Translations under genes and position numbers: made by a program
Shown: positions 17,934 through 28,413 of the stretch, in pieces
How positions within the stretch are numbered: position 1 is the first letter of the stretch
Layout: every line of letters starts with the position of its first letter
NCBI RefSeq assembly: GCF_005871205.1
Contig: NZ_SWKM01000011.1
Coordinates: forward strand, 186,001-250,000
Direction of reading: 5' to 3'
Length of the DNA stretch: 64,000 bases
Origin: Marinobacter alexandrii
GTDB lineage: Bacteria; Pseudomonadota; Gammaproteobacteria; Pseudomonadales; Oleiphilaceae
The notes under the pieces: generated by a model
Databases searched by the model: none
Told to the model about the DNA's origin: nothing
What the model saw: the letters and a program-made list of their open reading frames with translations, nothing else

Positions 17934-20900
17934 ATGGAAACCATGTGGAGAAAGGTTTTACTCATTGGCGGCAGGCTGCTGCCTTACCTTCGGAGCGCCG
18001 CGCCATCGGCCCTGGCCCTGGGGGTGATTGCGTTGCTGGTGGCCACTTGGTGGCTGGGGCCGAGCTGGCCCATGAATGGCGAGTACCCTCTGGCCGCGTG
18101 GCAGATGCGAGCACTGGTAACGCTGGGCGTCATCCTGGTGGTCGCAATGTTCTGGGGCTTCATGCTAGCCGGTAGACTGCGCAAAGTGGACAGCGCCAAG
18201 GCCGAAGCCGAGCAGGAACTCGAAGACCCCATCTTGCCCTATGAGCGCAGGCAGCAACGGCTGCTGGACCGTCAGCTTGCATTGCTAAAGAACAATTTAC
18301 CCGGCCGCAAAGGCGTTTATCGTCTGCCCTGGTACCTGGTGATGGGTTTGGAGGACGCCGGCAAGAGCAGTCTGATTCAACGCTCGGGGCAAACCTACAC
18401 GCTGACTAACGTGACTCGAAACAGCCGCGCAGATCACAACCCCATTGGTTTTGACTGGTGGATTGGCGATGACGGCGTGCTGATTGATCCTGACGGTGAA
18501 TTGTTGAGTCAGGGCTATGATGATGGCGCCGGGTCTGAGCTTCCTCACCGGCTCTGGCAGCATTTTATCTACTGGTTAGAACGCAATCGCCCGCAACGAC
18601 CGCTGAACGGGGTGGTTTTGACCGTGGATGTGGCGAGTCTCAGCGTCACCAGTGAATCCAAGCGCAAGGCGCAGGCCATCTTGCTGCGAACGCGACTGCG
18701 AGAATTGATGGAGCAGCTAGGGGCCCGATTGCCGGTTTACGTCTGCTTCACCAAGATGGACCTGCTTTATGGTTTTGGCCCTCTGGTGAAAGGGCTGAGC
18801 AAGGAGGAAAAGGAACAGGCGCTCGGCTTTACCTTTGCGCTGGGCGACCGGCTCGACAACGACGACTGGCTGAGCGAATTCGCCGAACGCTTTGCCGCGC
18901 TGAGCAACCGGCTTTCTCAGCGCTTGCCCGATGTGCTCGCGGATCTTCACGATGCTGAAGACAAGGCTGCGGTGTATTCCTTTACCCGCCAACTCGCTGG
19001 TTTGAAGCCGACCCTGGAAGGGTTTCTGGCCGAGCTGCTGTCCTCCGATGCGTTTTCAACACCGGCGCTGGTTCGGGGTACCTACTTCACGTCTGTGGTT
19101 CAGGAAGGTGTCCCGGAAGATGCCTTCGTGTCGGCGGCGGCAACCAACTATGGCATGGCTGCGCCGATTCAGCCGGCACAACGCACGGGACAGAGTGCCA
19201 GCTTGTTTGCCCACTCCCTGTTTCCGAACATCATCTACCGGGAAGCGGGTCTTGCCGGTGATAATCACCGAGTCATTCGTCGACGTCAGCACGCAGTCGC
19301 AGCGGCAGCTGTCTTGGCCATCAGCGCTGGAGCAGGGATGACAGCGGGCTGGCAGCACTACTTTCAGAAAAACGCTGGTGCCGCTGATCAGGTTGAAAGC
19401 CGGGTACGGAGCTTCCTCGACAACTGGCAACCGGTCGGATTTGAGCCGGACGCCACCGGCCGCAATCTGCTGGAACCCTTGAGCGAGCTGCGCAAAGCCA
19501 CCCTTGCTTTCGGGGGCCATCATGAGGAGTGGCCGGTGGTGACCGATATGGGCCTCTACCAGGGGCATCGGGTTGGACCTGCGGTGGAGACCGCCTATCT
19601 TGATATGCTTGCCTACCAATACCTGCCGGCGTTGATGTTTGGTGTCATGGGTGAAATGGGGCAGGTATCCGACGATCACACTGAGCGCCTTGATCACTTA
19701 CGGGTGCTCCGAATGCTCTACGACGCCAGCGGCAGACGCAGCGATCTGGTCATTCGTTATATGCGTGAGTACTGGCAGCGCAGCTTCCCCGGCCAGAAAG
19801 ACCTGCAGCGAAGCCTGCTGGAGCACCTCAGCTACGCCATGGAGCATACCGATCTGGGCGCTCTGGCCCGGGCCGGTGATGCCACAGCTACCATGGCACT
19901 GGCGCCTTTTCGTAGCAGCGTGCAATGGGCTCAGCATGAGTTGGGGCAAGTTGCTACGCCCACCCGGGTTTATCACGACCTGCAGGAGAAAGCCGAGCGG
20001 GAATACCGCGCGCCGGTCGATCTGGCTCGGACCTCCGGCCCCGCTTTCAGTGCGGTCTTCAGGCAGGTGGATGAGTATGGCGAGCCAACGAACCACCCCG
20101 CATCCGACCAGCGCGACCCGCTGATGATTCCGGCTCTGCTAACCAGAAACGGTCTGGAGCAATGGTTCCTGAGGGAATCCGGTTCAGTGACAGGGTTAGC
20201 CTTGATCGATGCCTGGGTGCTGGGGCGCCGTGATAATGTCGATTTCAGCAAGGCGGACGAGGCGGAGCTGCAGAAAGGTCTGCAAACCCTCTACGCTGAG
20301 CACTATGTCGGCGCCTGGCGGCAGGCGCTCAGCCGTCTGGACCTGCACCGTTTGGAGGATCTGAATCACGGTGTGCGGATTTTGGAAAGCCTGACCAGCG
20401 GGCATAAACCATTAGCTCAGCTGCTTGGGCAAGTCCGGCAGAACACCCGTCTGTTGGCCGCGAAAGAGGGCGACGAGGCCGCGGCGAGAACCCTGTTGGA
20501 ACAATCCCCTCATTTCCAGATGCTGGTGGAAATTGACCGTCAGTTTGCCGACCTGAATGAACTCACTCGCAAAACCGGTGAAGAGCCGACCGGGCTGGAC
20601 CAGATCATGCTCGTGGTTGGTGATCTCCATGAATACATGCGCAATATTCAGGAATCACCAGACCAGGGCAAAGCCGCTCTTGCCGCTGCACGTGCCCGCC
20701 TGGGACTGCAGGGGGCAGACCCCATCTTTACTCTTCAACGTATGGCTGATAACCAGCCTGAACCACTGAATCGCATGCTCGGCAAGTTGGCAAATGAGAG
20801 CTGGCGGGTTCTGCTGGACCAGGCTGTGGCGCAGCTTGAGCGGGAGTGGTACCGGGAGGTGTACCAGCCGTTCCAGCAGAACCTCGCCCGCCATTATCCA

Positions 20901-21527
20901 TTCAGTGCAAGCTCCGGTCGCGACGTTGCCCTGCAGGATTTTGAGCGTTTCTTTGGACCTGAAGGGGTGCTGGATACCTTCTACCGGGACAATCTCAAGC
21001 TGTTCCTGGATGAACATCCCGAACAGGTGGGCGATGCCCGTCGCGCCAGTTTGGTTCGCCGTGATGTTCTCAACTCGCTGGAGAAGGCTGATCGGATCCG
21101 CAGGGCCTACTTCACCCGGGGCGGCTCTCTGGACGTTGAGTTCGCCCTTGAACCGTTGAACCTGTCGGCGAACAAGCGTCGCAGTGTGGTCAACCTGGAT
21201 GGCCAGCTGGTGGAATTCAGCCACGGCCCCCGCCAGAGCGTTCCCCTGGTCTGGCCCAATACCCTTCGTGATAGCGTGGAAAGCCGGATAACCCTGGTGC
21301 CGATCCAGGTAAACCGATCACCCCGGAGTATTTCGGAAAACGGCCCCTGGGCACTGTTTCGCCTGCTGGACCAGGCAGATATCACCGGTGTCAGCAATAG
21401 TGCCGTGGACGTACGCTTCCAGGTGGACGATGGCGAAATGAAATATCGACTTCATGCCGCCAGTAATACCAACCCGTTCACACAACAACTACTTGCAGGG
21501 TACCGACTGCCCCGCAGCTTGTATTAG
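17934..21527 (+). CDS. tssM: T6SS inner-membrane core protein TssM (IcmF/VasK)
   Basis: TssM spans the inner membrane and periplasm and contacts TssJ. Two N-terminal transmembrane helices (about residues 20-45 and 58-80) are followed by a cytoplasmic NTPase-like domain with Walker [10 protein letters not shown] near residue 138, and a third membrane helix near 452-472 ([18 protein letters not shown]). The rest, about 720 residues, is periplasmic, with the IcmF-related and TssM C-terminal domains. The Walker A is intact, so nucleotide binding is plausible. The ATG at 17934 is used; the ATG at 17943 is a possible alternative behind GCAGGA. The 1197-aa length is normal. Confidence 0.96.
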   Translation: METMWRKVLLIGGRLLPYLRSAAPSALALGVIALLVATWWLGPSWPMNGEYPLAAWQMRALVTLGVILVVAMFWGFMLAGRLRKVDSAKAEAEQELEDPILPYERRQQRLLDRQLALLKNNLPGRKGVYRLPWYLVMGLEDAGKSSLIQRSGQTYTLTNVTRNSRADHNPIGFDWWIGDDGVLIDPDGELLSQGYDDGAGSELPHRLWQHFIYWLERNRPQRPLNGVVLTVDVASLSVTSESKRKAQAILLRTRLRELMEQLGARLPVYVCFTKMDLLYGFGPLVKGLSKEEKEQALGFTFALGDRLDNDDWLSEFAERFAALSNRLSQRLPDVLADLHDAEDKAAVYSFTRQLAGLKPTLEGFLAELLSSDAFSTPALVRGTYFTSVVQEGVPEDAFVSAAATNYGMAAPIQPAQRTGQSASLFAHSLFPNIIYREAGLAGDNHRVIRRRQHAVAAAAVLAISAGAGMTAGWQHYFQKNAGAADQVESRVRSFLDNWQPVGFEPDATGRNLLEPLSELRKATLAFGGHHEEWPVVTDMGLYQGHRVGPAVETAYLDMLAYQYLPALMFGVMGEMGQVSDDHTERLDHLRVLRMLYDASGRRSDLVIRYMREYWQRSFPGQKDLQRSLLEHLSYAMEHTDLGALARAGDATATMALAPFRSSVQWAQHELGQVATPTRVYHDLQEKAEREYRAPVDLARTSGPAFSAVFRQVDEYGEPTNHPASDQRDPLMIPALLTRNGLEQWFLRESGSVTGLALIDAWVLGRRDNVDFSKADEAELQKGLQTLYAEHYVGAWRQALSRLDLHRLEDLNHGVRILESLTSGHKPLAQLLGQVRQNTRLLAAKEGDEAAARTLLEQSPHFQMLVEIDRQFADLNELTRKTGEEPTGLDQIMLVVGDLHEYMRNIQESPDQGKAALAAARARLGLQGADPIFTLQRMADNQPEPLNRMLGKLANESWRVLLDQAVAQLEREWYREVYQPFQQNLARHYPFSASSGRDVALQDFERFFGPEGVLDTFYRDNLKLFLDEHPEQVGDARRASLVRRDVLNSLEKADRIRRAYFTRGGSLDVEFALEPLNLSANKRRSVVNLDGQLVEFSHGPRQSVPLVWPNTLRDSVESRITLVPIQVNRSPRSISENGPWALFRLLDQADITGVSNSAVDVRFQVDDGEMKYRLHAASNTNPFTQQLLAGYRLPRSLY

Positions 21528-21536
21528 ACTGGCCCC

Positions 21537-21569
21537 ACTTCCGGGATGACAGGAGGTCACCCCGGAAGT
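21537..21569 (+). repeat. Strong stem-loop between tssM and vgrG
   Basis: ACTTCCGGG pairs perfectly with CCCGGAAGT, and inside it TGAC pairs with GTCA around an AGGAG loop. A U-tract is missing, so it is not a classical terminator. It may protect the upstream tss mRNA 3' end or adjust vgrG expression relative to the structural genes. The AGGAG in the loop is a CsrA-type motif, which makes post-transcriptional control conceivable. Confidence 0.6.
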
Positions 21570-21610
21570 ATCGGTTCTGCCCAAGACATGTGGGAGCCCG
21601 GAAATTCAGA

Positions 21611-23755
21611 ATGCTTCAAAGGATTGAAGGCATGCCTCAGGCAAATGGATTGCAGTTCACCGTCCGTGTCGGTGAGTTTCCCTCAGACGTTTTTTCTGTA
21701 GTCGGCTTTGCGCTGACCGAAGCCCTTTCCGAGTTGTTTCATGGCCGCTTACAGCTGGCCAGTACCGATCCCGCTATTGGCGCCGCCGATGTGCTCGAGG
21801 AACCGGTTGAACTGATGGTCTGGCAGGATGGTGAACCTCTGCGTCGCTTCACCGGCGTGGTCAGTGAGTTTGTTCGCGGCGACACCGGCCACCGCCGAAC
21901 CCGCTATGAACTGGTCATTCAGCCGCCGTTGTGGCGGTTGGGGTTGATGCACAACAGTCGGATTTTCCAGAAACAATGTCCCGACGCCATTGCACACACG
22001 CTGCTGGAAGAGCGAGGCATTGTGGATTCGGTACTTGAGCTCAAGCGCGAGCCGGCGGAGCGGGAATACTGCGTTCAGCACCGAGAGAGTGATCTGGCGT
22101 TTCTGGAGCGGCTGGCGGCGGAGGAAGGCTGGCATTTCCGCTATCAGCATGGCGCGGTGGACGGCAGTGCACCAGTCGGGCTGATTTTTTCCGACCATCA
22201 TGGCGATGCGCCGGTTCTGGTTCCAGTCGGATATAACGCCTCTGCGGGTGGTAGTCACCGGCAACTGTCGGTGTTCCGGTTTCGTTACCAGGAACGGGTA
22301 CGCGCCGCTTCCGTGGCGCTCAAAGACTACACCTTCAAGAATCCCGCCTACGCGTTGATGCATGAGCAGAGCGCCAGCGCGCCCAACCATCGCGACGACT
22401 ACCAGCATTTCGACTACCCGGGCCGGTTCAAGGCCGATGTCAGTGGCCAGCCCTTTACCCAGGCGAGACTGGACGCGCTTCGAAACGACGTTAGCACCGC
22501 CCAGGGCGAAAGCAATCGCCCGGACTTTGCACCGGGGGCCAAGGTTGAACTCACTGATCACGACCAACCGACCCTGAACCGAGACTGGCTGCTCACGGCC
22601 GTTATTCATCAGGGGCAGCAGCCGCAGACGTTAGAGGAAGAGGGCGGATCGGAACCGACTACCTACCACAACCGTTTCAGTGCCATCCCCGCAAACCTTA
22701 CCTGGCGGCCACAGTGTACCCATCGCCCCATCATGGACGGACCGCAGATCGCCATCGTCACCGGCCCCGAAGGAGAAGAAATCCACTGCGACGTACATGG
22801 CCGGGTTAAGGTGCGTTTTCCCTGGGATCGTTACAGCCAGAACGATGAACACAGCAGTGCCTGGCTTCGGGTCAGCCAGGGCTGGGCTGGCGGGCAATAT
22901 GGTTTCATGGCGTTGCCCCGCATCGGTCACGAGGTGATTGTGTCCTTTCTGGATGGTGACCCAGACCAGCCGATCATCACCGGGCGCACTTACCACGCCA
23001 CCAACAAACCGCCGTACGCACTGCCGGAACACAAAACCCGCACCACCCTGAAAACCCAGACTCACAAGGGTGAGGGCAGCAACGAATTACGTTTCGAGGA
23101 CGAAGCGGACAAGGAACAGATCTACATCCACGCCCAGAAAGACCTGGACCTGCTCACCGAGCACAACCGCACCGAAGTGATCAGGAACGACAGTCACCTG
23201 ACCGTGGAAAACCATCGCTTCAGCCATATCAAAGGCAATGCGCATCGCACGATCGATGGCGAGAGGCGAATGCAGACGGGCAAGGACCACAGTTTCTCGG
23301 TGGCAGGCACACTACATCTGAAAGCGGGGGCGGCCTGGTTGAATGAAGCTGGCACCGAACTGCACATCAAGGCCGGGCAGAAGGCTGTCATCGAAGCCGG
23401 CGCGGAAATCACCCTCAAGGCCGGCGATGGCTTTGTAAAGATCGACCCCAGCGGTGTCGCCCTGGGCGGAGCTGCGATCAAGGTGAATGCCGGCGGAGCG
23501 CCGGGTAAGGGCAGTGGGCAGAAAACGAAGGTGCCGGAAATGCCCGGGTTGATTGAAAGGGATGGTGAGGTGGTGCCGCCTGTGCAGTTGGATGATGTCG
23601 GTCAGCGAATGAATGCCGAGCCAAAGCCAGTTGTAGCTCATCGCCTGAAACAGGCGAGAATGAACAGGTCTGCGGTTGTTCAGAAATGCCAGGAACAGCC
23701 TGATGGTTCCTGCCCTCTCGGCAATTGCCCCTGCGGGAAAGCTCAGCAGGTGTAA
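21611..23755 (+). CDS. vgrG: T6SS spike protein VgrG (TssI) with cysteine-rich tail
   Basis: VgrG trimers form the T6SS spike tip. The 714-residue product has the gp27/gp44-like base (about 10-360), the gp5 OB-fold region ([20 protein letters not shown], then [12 protein letters not shown]) and a DUF2345-like repeat needle (about 490-625). There is no additional effector domain. The last 80 residues end in a cluster of four cysteines (C-x7-C-x4-C-x-C within [19 protein letters not shown]). Start choice is uncertain: GTG 21590, ATG 21611 and ATG 21632 (behind AAGGA) are all possible. The neighbouring DUF4123 and effector genes mark it as their carrier. Confidence 0.93.
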   Translation: MLQRIEGMPQANGLQFTVRVGEFPSDVFSVVGFALTEALSELFHGRLQLASTDPAIGAADVLEEPVELMVWQDGEPLRRFTGVVSEFVRGDTGHRRTRYELVIQPPLWRLGLMHNSRIFQKQCPDAIAHTLLEERGIVDSVLELKREPAEREYCVQHRESDLAFLERLAAEEGWHFRYQHGAVDGSAPVGLIFSDHHGDAPVLVPVGYNASAGGSHRQLSVFRFRYQERVRAASVALKDYTFKNPAYALMHEQSASAPNHRDDYQHFDYPGRFKADVSGQPFTQARLDALRNDVSTAQGESNRPDFAPGAKVELTDHDQPTLNRDWLLTAVIHQGQQPQTLEEEGGSEPTTYHNRFSAIPANLTWRPQCTHRPIMDGPQIAIVTGPEGEEIHCDVHGRVKVRFPWDRYSQNDEHSSAWLRVSQGWAGGQYGFMALPRIGHEVIVSFLDGDPDQPIITGRTYHATNKPPYALPEHKTRTTLKTQTHKGEGSNELRFEDEADKEQIYIHAQKDLDLLTEHNRTEVIRNDSHLTVENHRFSHIKGNAHRTIDGERRMQTGKDHSFSVAGTLHLKAGAAWLNEAGTELHIKAGQKAVIEAGAEITLKAGDGFVKIDPSGVALGGAAIKVNAGGAPGKGSGQKTKVPEMPGLIERDGEVVPPVQLDDVGQRMNAEPKPVVAHRLKQARMNRSAVVQKCQEQPDGSCPLGNCPCGKAQQV

Positions 23756-23758
23756 ATA

Positions 23759-24313
23759 ATGAGAGCGCACTTCATGGTTAAAACACCTGAAAAGATGAAT
23801 AGAACGCGGTTTCTTGTGCTCGAATCTCAGCATAAGACGCCCTTACTTCAGGAGCTGTACCAGACAGCGAAAGCCCCTTCGTGGCTGTACCTGTTTGCAG
23901 ACACAGAATGGCAAGCTTATGTCGAAGAGGGTCCGGTGCTTTTGGAAGCCGGACAGGAAAGTGAGGAATATTGCTGGGCCCTAAAAGCTCTGAAACAAGG
24001 TCGTCTTAGCGGACTGATTCTTGAATCACCGCAGGGACTTAATGCAGTAGCCAGATGGTTAAGGGAACGCTTAACCGTAAATATTGGTGGCCACCGCCAG
24101 GGGCTTCTTCGCTTTTACGATCCTTTGATCTGGGACCGGCTTGAACCCAAAACAAACGCTGATGCAGAGGTTATAGAGCGGGTGATCTACTGGCATGGAA
24201 AGCCCGGGCAACAGCGCTGGATGACTACGGAAAACCCAGAACCCATTGCCATGTCGCCAGTGCCAGCACTGAACGAACAACAATGGTCGGCATTGAATGC
24301 AATCAGCTCCTAG
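23759..24313 (+). CDS. DUF4123 T6SS effector-loading chaperone
   Basis: DUF4123 proteins (Tap/TEC family) bind a specific effector and load it onto the cognate VgrG before secretion. The 184-residue product carries the family pattern: WLYLFADTEW, then a segment ending in VARWLRERL, and the diagnostic LLRFYDPLIWDRL near residue 118. It lies 3 bases after vgrG and 38 before the large effector, the standard vgrG-chaperone-effector order, so the effector is its predicted client. The start at 23759 is the longest; ATGs at 23774 and 23795 are also possible. Confidence 0.87.
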   Translation: MRAHFMVKTPEKMNRTRFLVLESQHKTPLLQELYQTAKAPSWLYLFADTEWQAYVEEGPVLLEAGQESEEYCWALKALKQGRLSGLILESPQGLNAVARWLRERLTVNIGGHRQGLLRFYDPLIWDRLEPKTNADAEVIERVIYWHGKPGQQRWMTTENPEPIAMSPVPALNEQQWSALNAISS

Positions 24314-24351
24314 CCATGAATTTATCGTTCTAAGGGAAGGGAAATACAAGG

Positions 24352-27300
24352 ATGTCTGAAGCTACATCTAGCAAAGCAGCAGGAAGCTGCGCCCCAGCCT
24401 GCGAAGGCGAATCCTTGATCATCGAGGTGATCGGCAAGGATCATCCCGTGGGGCACTCGTTCCAAATCTTTGACGAGAGTAATTATGAACAGCAGGAGTG
24501 GTTGGAGAGTCAGGTAAAGATTGAGGAACTTGAGGATTCAGTCCTCCATGTCTGGCCTTGGAAAGGTCAGCCGGAGCGGAATGTCTGGCTTGAGATTGAT
24601 GCTGAAGAAGGTGCTCCAATCCGCGTGCCTTTTTTGAAGCAGACTGGCGCTGTTGACCGGCAAATGGAACGGCAACGTCACGTTATATTGCCAATCGTTC
24701 CCGCCACACTTATTTCAGGTGTTGAGGTTAAAGGCAACAATCCGATTCACCATGTCATGTCACGCGCCGGTTTTTTGTACTTGTTCCTCGAAGGCGTCCT
24801 ATGGCGTGAGCTTGAGGTAAGAATCGACGAAGCCGGTGTCACCACCTATCACGATGTTCCGCTGCACCAGCACCGGAACCGAAACGACAATGACAAACTG
24901 AACCCCGCCTATCGAGAGGTTACTGGGGCAGGGTTAAGTGAAATCTGGGCTCCGGCCTGTGCAGATGGCGGCTGGTTCACGCTGGAAGCGGCGTACAGTG
25001 AGTCCCAGTGGCCGGGGGAGCGCGTCAACCACCTCGAACGCTCAGGTGCTGATCGGCGTCACCGGTGCAATCGAATCAGCATGCGATTTACCCCAGACAG
25101 CAAAGAGAGTGTTGAAACCCTGCTGATCAGCAACGGCAACACCACAGCGTTTCTGGCTAGCGAACTGGGGCCACAGCGCCCGAGAAAGCCTGCCGTTGAA
25201 TGGGGATTTGATCGCCCTGAACAGTATCTGTTGGATACCCAGAGTAAATATCCCAAATCGGCTATGGATTCGGCACTGTCCATACATCAGCGACAGGAAG
25301 ATCCGGATCCTGACGACCCGATTGCAGAAGATGAACGACCGGAGATGACGGCATTGGCGAACTGCCTTCACAAGACAGTCCAGGAAGTGGAAAGTGCAAA
25401 TGCCCAACGCTGCTTCGCTGAAGAGCAAGAGCCCTTCACTTGGTATGGCACTGAACCGGCGACGAACGACTGCACCGAAAGCGCGAAAACGCGTGCCATT
25501 GGGGTGATTCGCCTTGACGACCCTCTCTACCAGCTTCGTTACAACAACCAGCGACGCCAAGTTGCCGCTTGGTTTGCGAACGCCACGACGCGCCGTGCAA
25601 GAGCTAGACCCTATTTTGACTCTGCACTACTGGTGAACTCTGTTTTTGAGCCTGAGTACATTGGGGGCAAAGCCAACGCGTTTCATAAACATATGTCTGA
25701 AGTGTTTGGTTCTGGGCGGAGAGAGTTCGAACGCTCCATTGCATTATCGGAGCGCAGAATGGCTCGCGACTACCTGGACCAACTCCACAGCGATTTGCTC
25801 GGACGCTTGACCGACGAGCGAACTCAACACGCGTTGACCGATCTGTTCACCCACTACAGCTATGACTACGCCGGGGCGTTCAAATTTTTATCCTCACTGA
25901 TTATGGATCTGGTGACGGAACCGAAGGAGTGTGACGCTCTGGACGCGAGTGTCGAAGGTTCCGTTGATGGCAGAGGAAAGCGGTGGCTGGAGAGATTATG
26001 TGAGGGCAAACACAGCCGAGTTTTGTATTCGCTGCTCTTTCCCCGGTTTTCTTCAGAGGATCAGGAAAAGCCCTACGAGCCACCTTCAGAGCACGACACC
26101 AATCATGGCAACGGACGTTTCCGTGGTACCGAACTCGCTGCAATGAGTGATAAAGGTCTGCCCGAGTTCGATGAATTGAAAACAATAGATGGGTTTGAGT
26201 TGACCGCTGAGGCCGAAGCCGGCGCCTATGAAACGTTGCTGACATCCCATCTTCGTTTCGGTGGCCAGGTGCTGATGGGCATACATGGCAACATGTGGGT
26301 GTCTATTCATCATGCCAGTCAGGCCATATTTGCAAGAGACACCAAGCTCAAAGAGATCAAAGACGAGCTAGAGGAACTGAGGCTCGAAAAAGCGAAATTG
26401 GAGAACCAGAGGTGGGCGCGGGAACGCAATATCAACAACCTCCATGCAAAGGCGCAACAGCTCAGTGATATTCAGGACAAATTGAACCGTTTGGATAACC
26501 AGCGTGAATCCTTGACTCGTCAGAGGGACAGCCTGAACAAGAAAGCCATTCTGGGGCAGATGAAGTTGTACTCCAATTCCCTGGAACAACTAAGGCGCTC
26601 TCTCCCTGGCTTGCTTGGAAAGATGGAGCTAATGCGTTTGTCCAAAGCCTTGCAAAAGGATTACTTCGTTTTTGAAATCAGTGCACGGCGACCAAGCGCA
26701 AAACGCGGCTCAGATGCCATCCGGTTGTTTGGTGATGTCTTCAATGTTGAAGGTGCGCAGTCGTCTGGTCAAAAGAAGGTAGAGGCGTCGACAAATAGCA
26801 GTCGAGCACAGGCCGCAGGCATTGCCTCCGATGTAGCAGAAGACGCCTACGTGCTTGTGTTACCTAAAACCGAAGAAATCACCCAGATGGTCGAGAAGAT
26901 CGCAGCAGCTGAATCTCGGTATCGGGATGCGGTGCACAAGCTTACGGATCTTGAAGACCTGAGCGGCGTGAATCCTGACATCCTTGCCGCAGCGGCCGTA
27001 GCCGCACGGCGACTGGATGAGGCCAGAGCAGAAGTAGCAAAAGCAGAACAAGGCCTCAAAGACTTTGATCGCGACCTAGGGACACAGCGCGACGCTTCTG
27101 CTCGAAAAGCCAAATATGTGAGTGATGTCGAGGCGGCAAATGATGCTGCCAATCGAATCGACCAGGCGGAAATCGACAGCAAAAGGTCTGGCAGGCTTTA
27201 CCGGGTGCTGAACAAGCCGATCTTCCCGGTATTTGTGGGGATGTTGGAGATTTACAACGCATCGAGTGTGCTTTCCTGCTCATCACGGGAGGAGCGTATT

Positions 27301-28413
27301 AAAGGAGAAGATGCAGCGTTTGTTGGCCGATTTAGTGCGCGTTTTGATCTTGTAGCCACAGGTGCAGCGCTCAGTGAACGATGGCTCCTCGGCCCTTCGA
27401 AGGTGCTTTCGCTAAGCCCTCCTGGAGAGTTTGGAAAGATGCTCGCGAGGCGTTTGGGGGCACCCTTGACGGTCCGGAGCGGCCTCGGTGTAGCTGCCGG
27501 CTTCCTGATGGCTCTCGATAGTGGGCTGGACGCTATGTATGAGTACCGGATGGGTAACCATAAGGTCGCAGTTGGTAATGGGCTTCTTGCAGGTAGTGGG
27601 CTGGCTTTTGGGTTTGCGAGCCTCGTAGGCAAGGCAGGCACCTTCCTGGTGTTAGGCCCGGGTGCATGGTTGGCTGTTGGGGCTGCGTTGGCTGTTTCCG
27701 GTCTGGTCATGGTGTTTATGTTCAGTGACGAGCCATTGGATATCTGGATGCGTCATGGGCCATTCGGTCAATTGAATGAAAAACCATTCCTGAAGGAGCC
27801 TGCAGAGGCTTACTATCGGCTTATCAGTCTTTTGATGGGCGTCTCTGTCAGGCTTGAACACAACCCGTTACGTCGCGCCGCCCAGTTAGGGGAACTGGAG
27901 GAAAGTGATAATAAGAGGATCAATGCGCTAGCGGCCTCGGCGGAACGAGTGGTAGTGGAAAGTGCGATACCAGGACTGTTCAATGCCAATGGCATTGTCG
28001 ACATCATTCCCAAACTCCAGCTAGCGGAAACTATTGCGGTTGCAAAAGGACGGAACGCCCATGCCCGGACAAATCGGTTAACGGGGGAGGCCGTAAAGGA
28101 GCTTATCCTTTTGACAGAGCATTCCGACGCGGGCGTTCACTTGTACCTGAATGCGCCGCAAAACAGTCGGCAGCGGATTGAATCCAGCTATTTCTGGCAA
28201 CCCAACCGATGGGAAACCAAAACCTACCGTTGGTCTGCCAAAATTCAGGTCAAGGCGCGAAAAGCGCTGGGAGAGAAACAGATGATCTTTCCTGCACCGC
28301 CACCTGAGGACCCATTAACATACAGTGAGAAAAACAACGAGCATACTAAGCCTGATTTCGCGACCAGAGATCAGCCGTTTTGGTATAGCGAAAGGGTTCA
28401 AGAAAGTGATTGA
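24352..28413 (+). CDS. Candidate T6SS effector: MIX-like N-terminus, coiled coils, colicin-like membrane domain (1353 aa)
   Basis: Probable antibacterial effector delivered by the adjacent VgrG. Residues 136-148 read MSRAGFLYLFLEG, fitting the MIX motif core (hRxGhhYhh) of T6SS effectors, in an N-terminal region of VasX-like layout. Coiled coils lie at about 663-730 and 840-912. A glycine/alanine-rich hydrophobic region at about 1041-1125 contains two or three membrane hairpins (AAGFLMALDSGLDAM and WLAVGAALAVSGLVMVFMF), suggesting a pore-forming mode like VasX or colicins. The N-terminus has Cys-x3-Cys (GSCAPACEGE). No enzymatic motif is seen. The codon use looks more AT-rich than the tss genes, consistent with cassette exchange. 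Pore formation is inference. Confidence 0.78.
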   Translation: MSEATSSKAAGSCAPACEGESLIIEVIGKDHPVGHSFQIFDESNYEQQEWLESQVKIEELEDSVLHVWPWKGQPERNVWLEIDAEEGAPIRVPFLKQTGAVDRQMERQRHVILPIVPATLISGVEVKGNNPIHHVMSRAGFLYLFLEGVLWRELEVRIDEAGVTTYHDVPLHQHRNRNDNDKLNPAYREVTGAGLSEIWAPACADGGWFTLEAAYSESQWPGERVNHLERSGADRRHRCNRISMRFTPDSKESVETLLISNGNTTAFLASELGPQRPRKPAVEWGFDRPEQYLLDTQSKYPKSAMDSALSIHQRQEDPDPDDPIAEDERPEMTALANCLHKTVQEVESANAQRCFAEEQEPFTWYGTEPATNDCTESAKTRAIGVIRLDDPLYQLRYNNQRRQVAAWFANATTRRARARPYFDSALLVNSVFEPEYIGGKANAFHKHMSEVFGSGRREFERSIALSERRMARDYLDQLHSDLLGRLTDERTQHALTDLFTHYSYDYAGAFKFLSSLIMDLVTEPKECDALDASVEGSVDGRGKRWLERLCEGKHSRVLYSLLFPRFSSEDQEKPYEPPSEHDTNHGNGRFRGTELAAMSDKGLPEFDELKTIDGFELTAEAEAGAYETLLTSHLRFGGQVLMGIHGNMWVSIHHASQAIFARDTKLKEIKDELEELRLEKAKLENQRWARERNINNLHAKAQQLSDIQDKLNRLDNQRESLTRQRDSLNKKAILGQMKLYSNSLEQLRRSLPGLLGKMELMRLSKALQKDYFVFEISARRPSAKRGSDAIRLFGDVFNVEGAQSSGQKKVEASTNSSRAQAAGIASDVAEDAYVLVLPKTEEITQMVEKIAAAESRYRDAVHKLTDLEDLSGVNPDILAAAAVAARRLDEARAEVAKAEQGLKDFDRDLGTQRDASARKAKYVSDVEAANDAANRIDQAEIDSKRSGRLYRVLNKPIFPVFVGMLEIYNASSVLSCSSREERIKGEDAAFVGRFSARFDLVATGAALSERWLLGPSKVLSLSPPGEFGKMLARRLGAPLTVRSGLGVAAGFLMALDSGLDAMYEYRMGNHKVAVGNGLLAGSGLAFGFASLVGKAGTFLVLGPGAWLAVGAALAVSGLVMVFMFSDEPLDIWMRHGPFGQLNEKPFLKEPAEAYYRLISLLMGVSVRLEHNPLRRAAQLGELEESDNKRINALAASAERVVVESAIPGLFNANGIVDIIPKLQLAETIAVAKGRNAHARTNRLTGEAVKELILLTEHSDAGVHLYLNAPQNSRQRIESSYFWQPNRWETKTYRWSAKIQVKARKALGEKQMIFPAPPPEDPLTYSEKNNEHTKPDFATRDQPFWYSERVQESD

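Noticed and set aside
28325..28405. Extended start for the immunity gene at GTG 28325
   Set aside because: It would overlap the effector by 89 bases and lacks a ribosome-binding site; GTG 28406 has AAAGGG upstream and an 8-base overlap.
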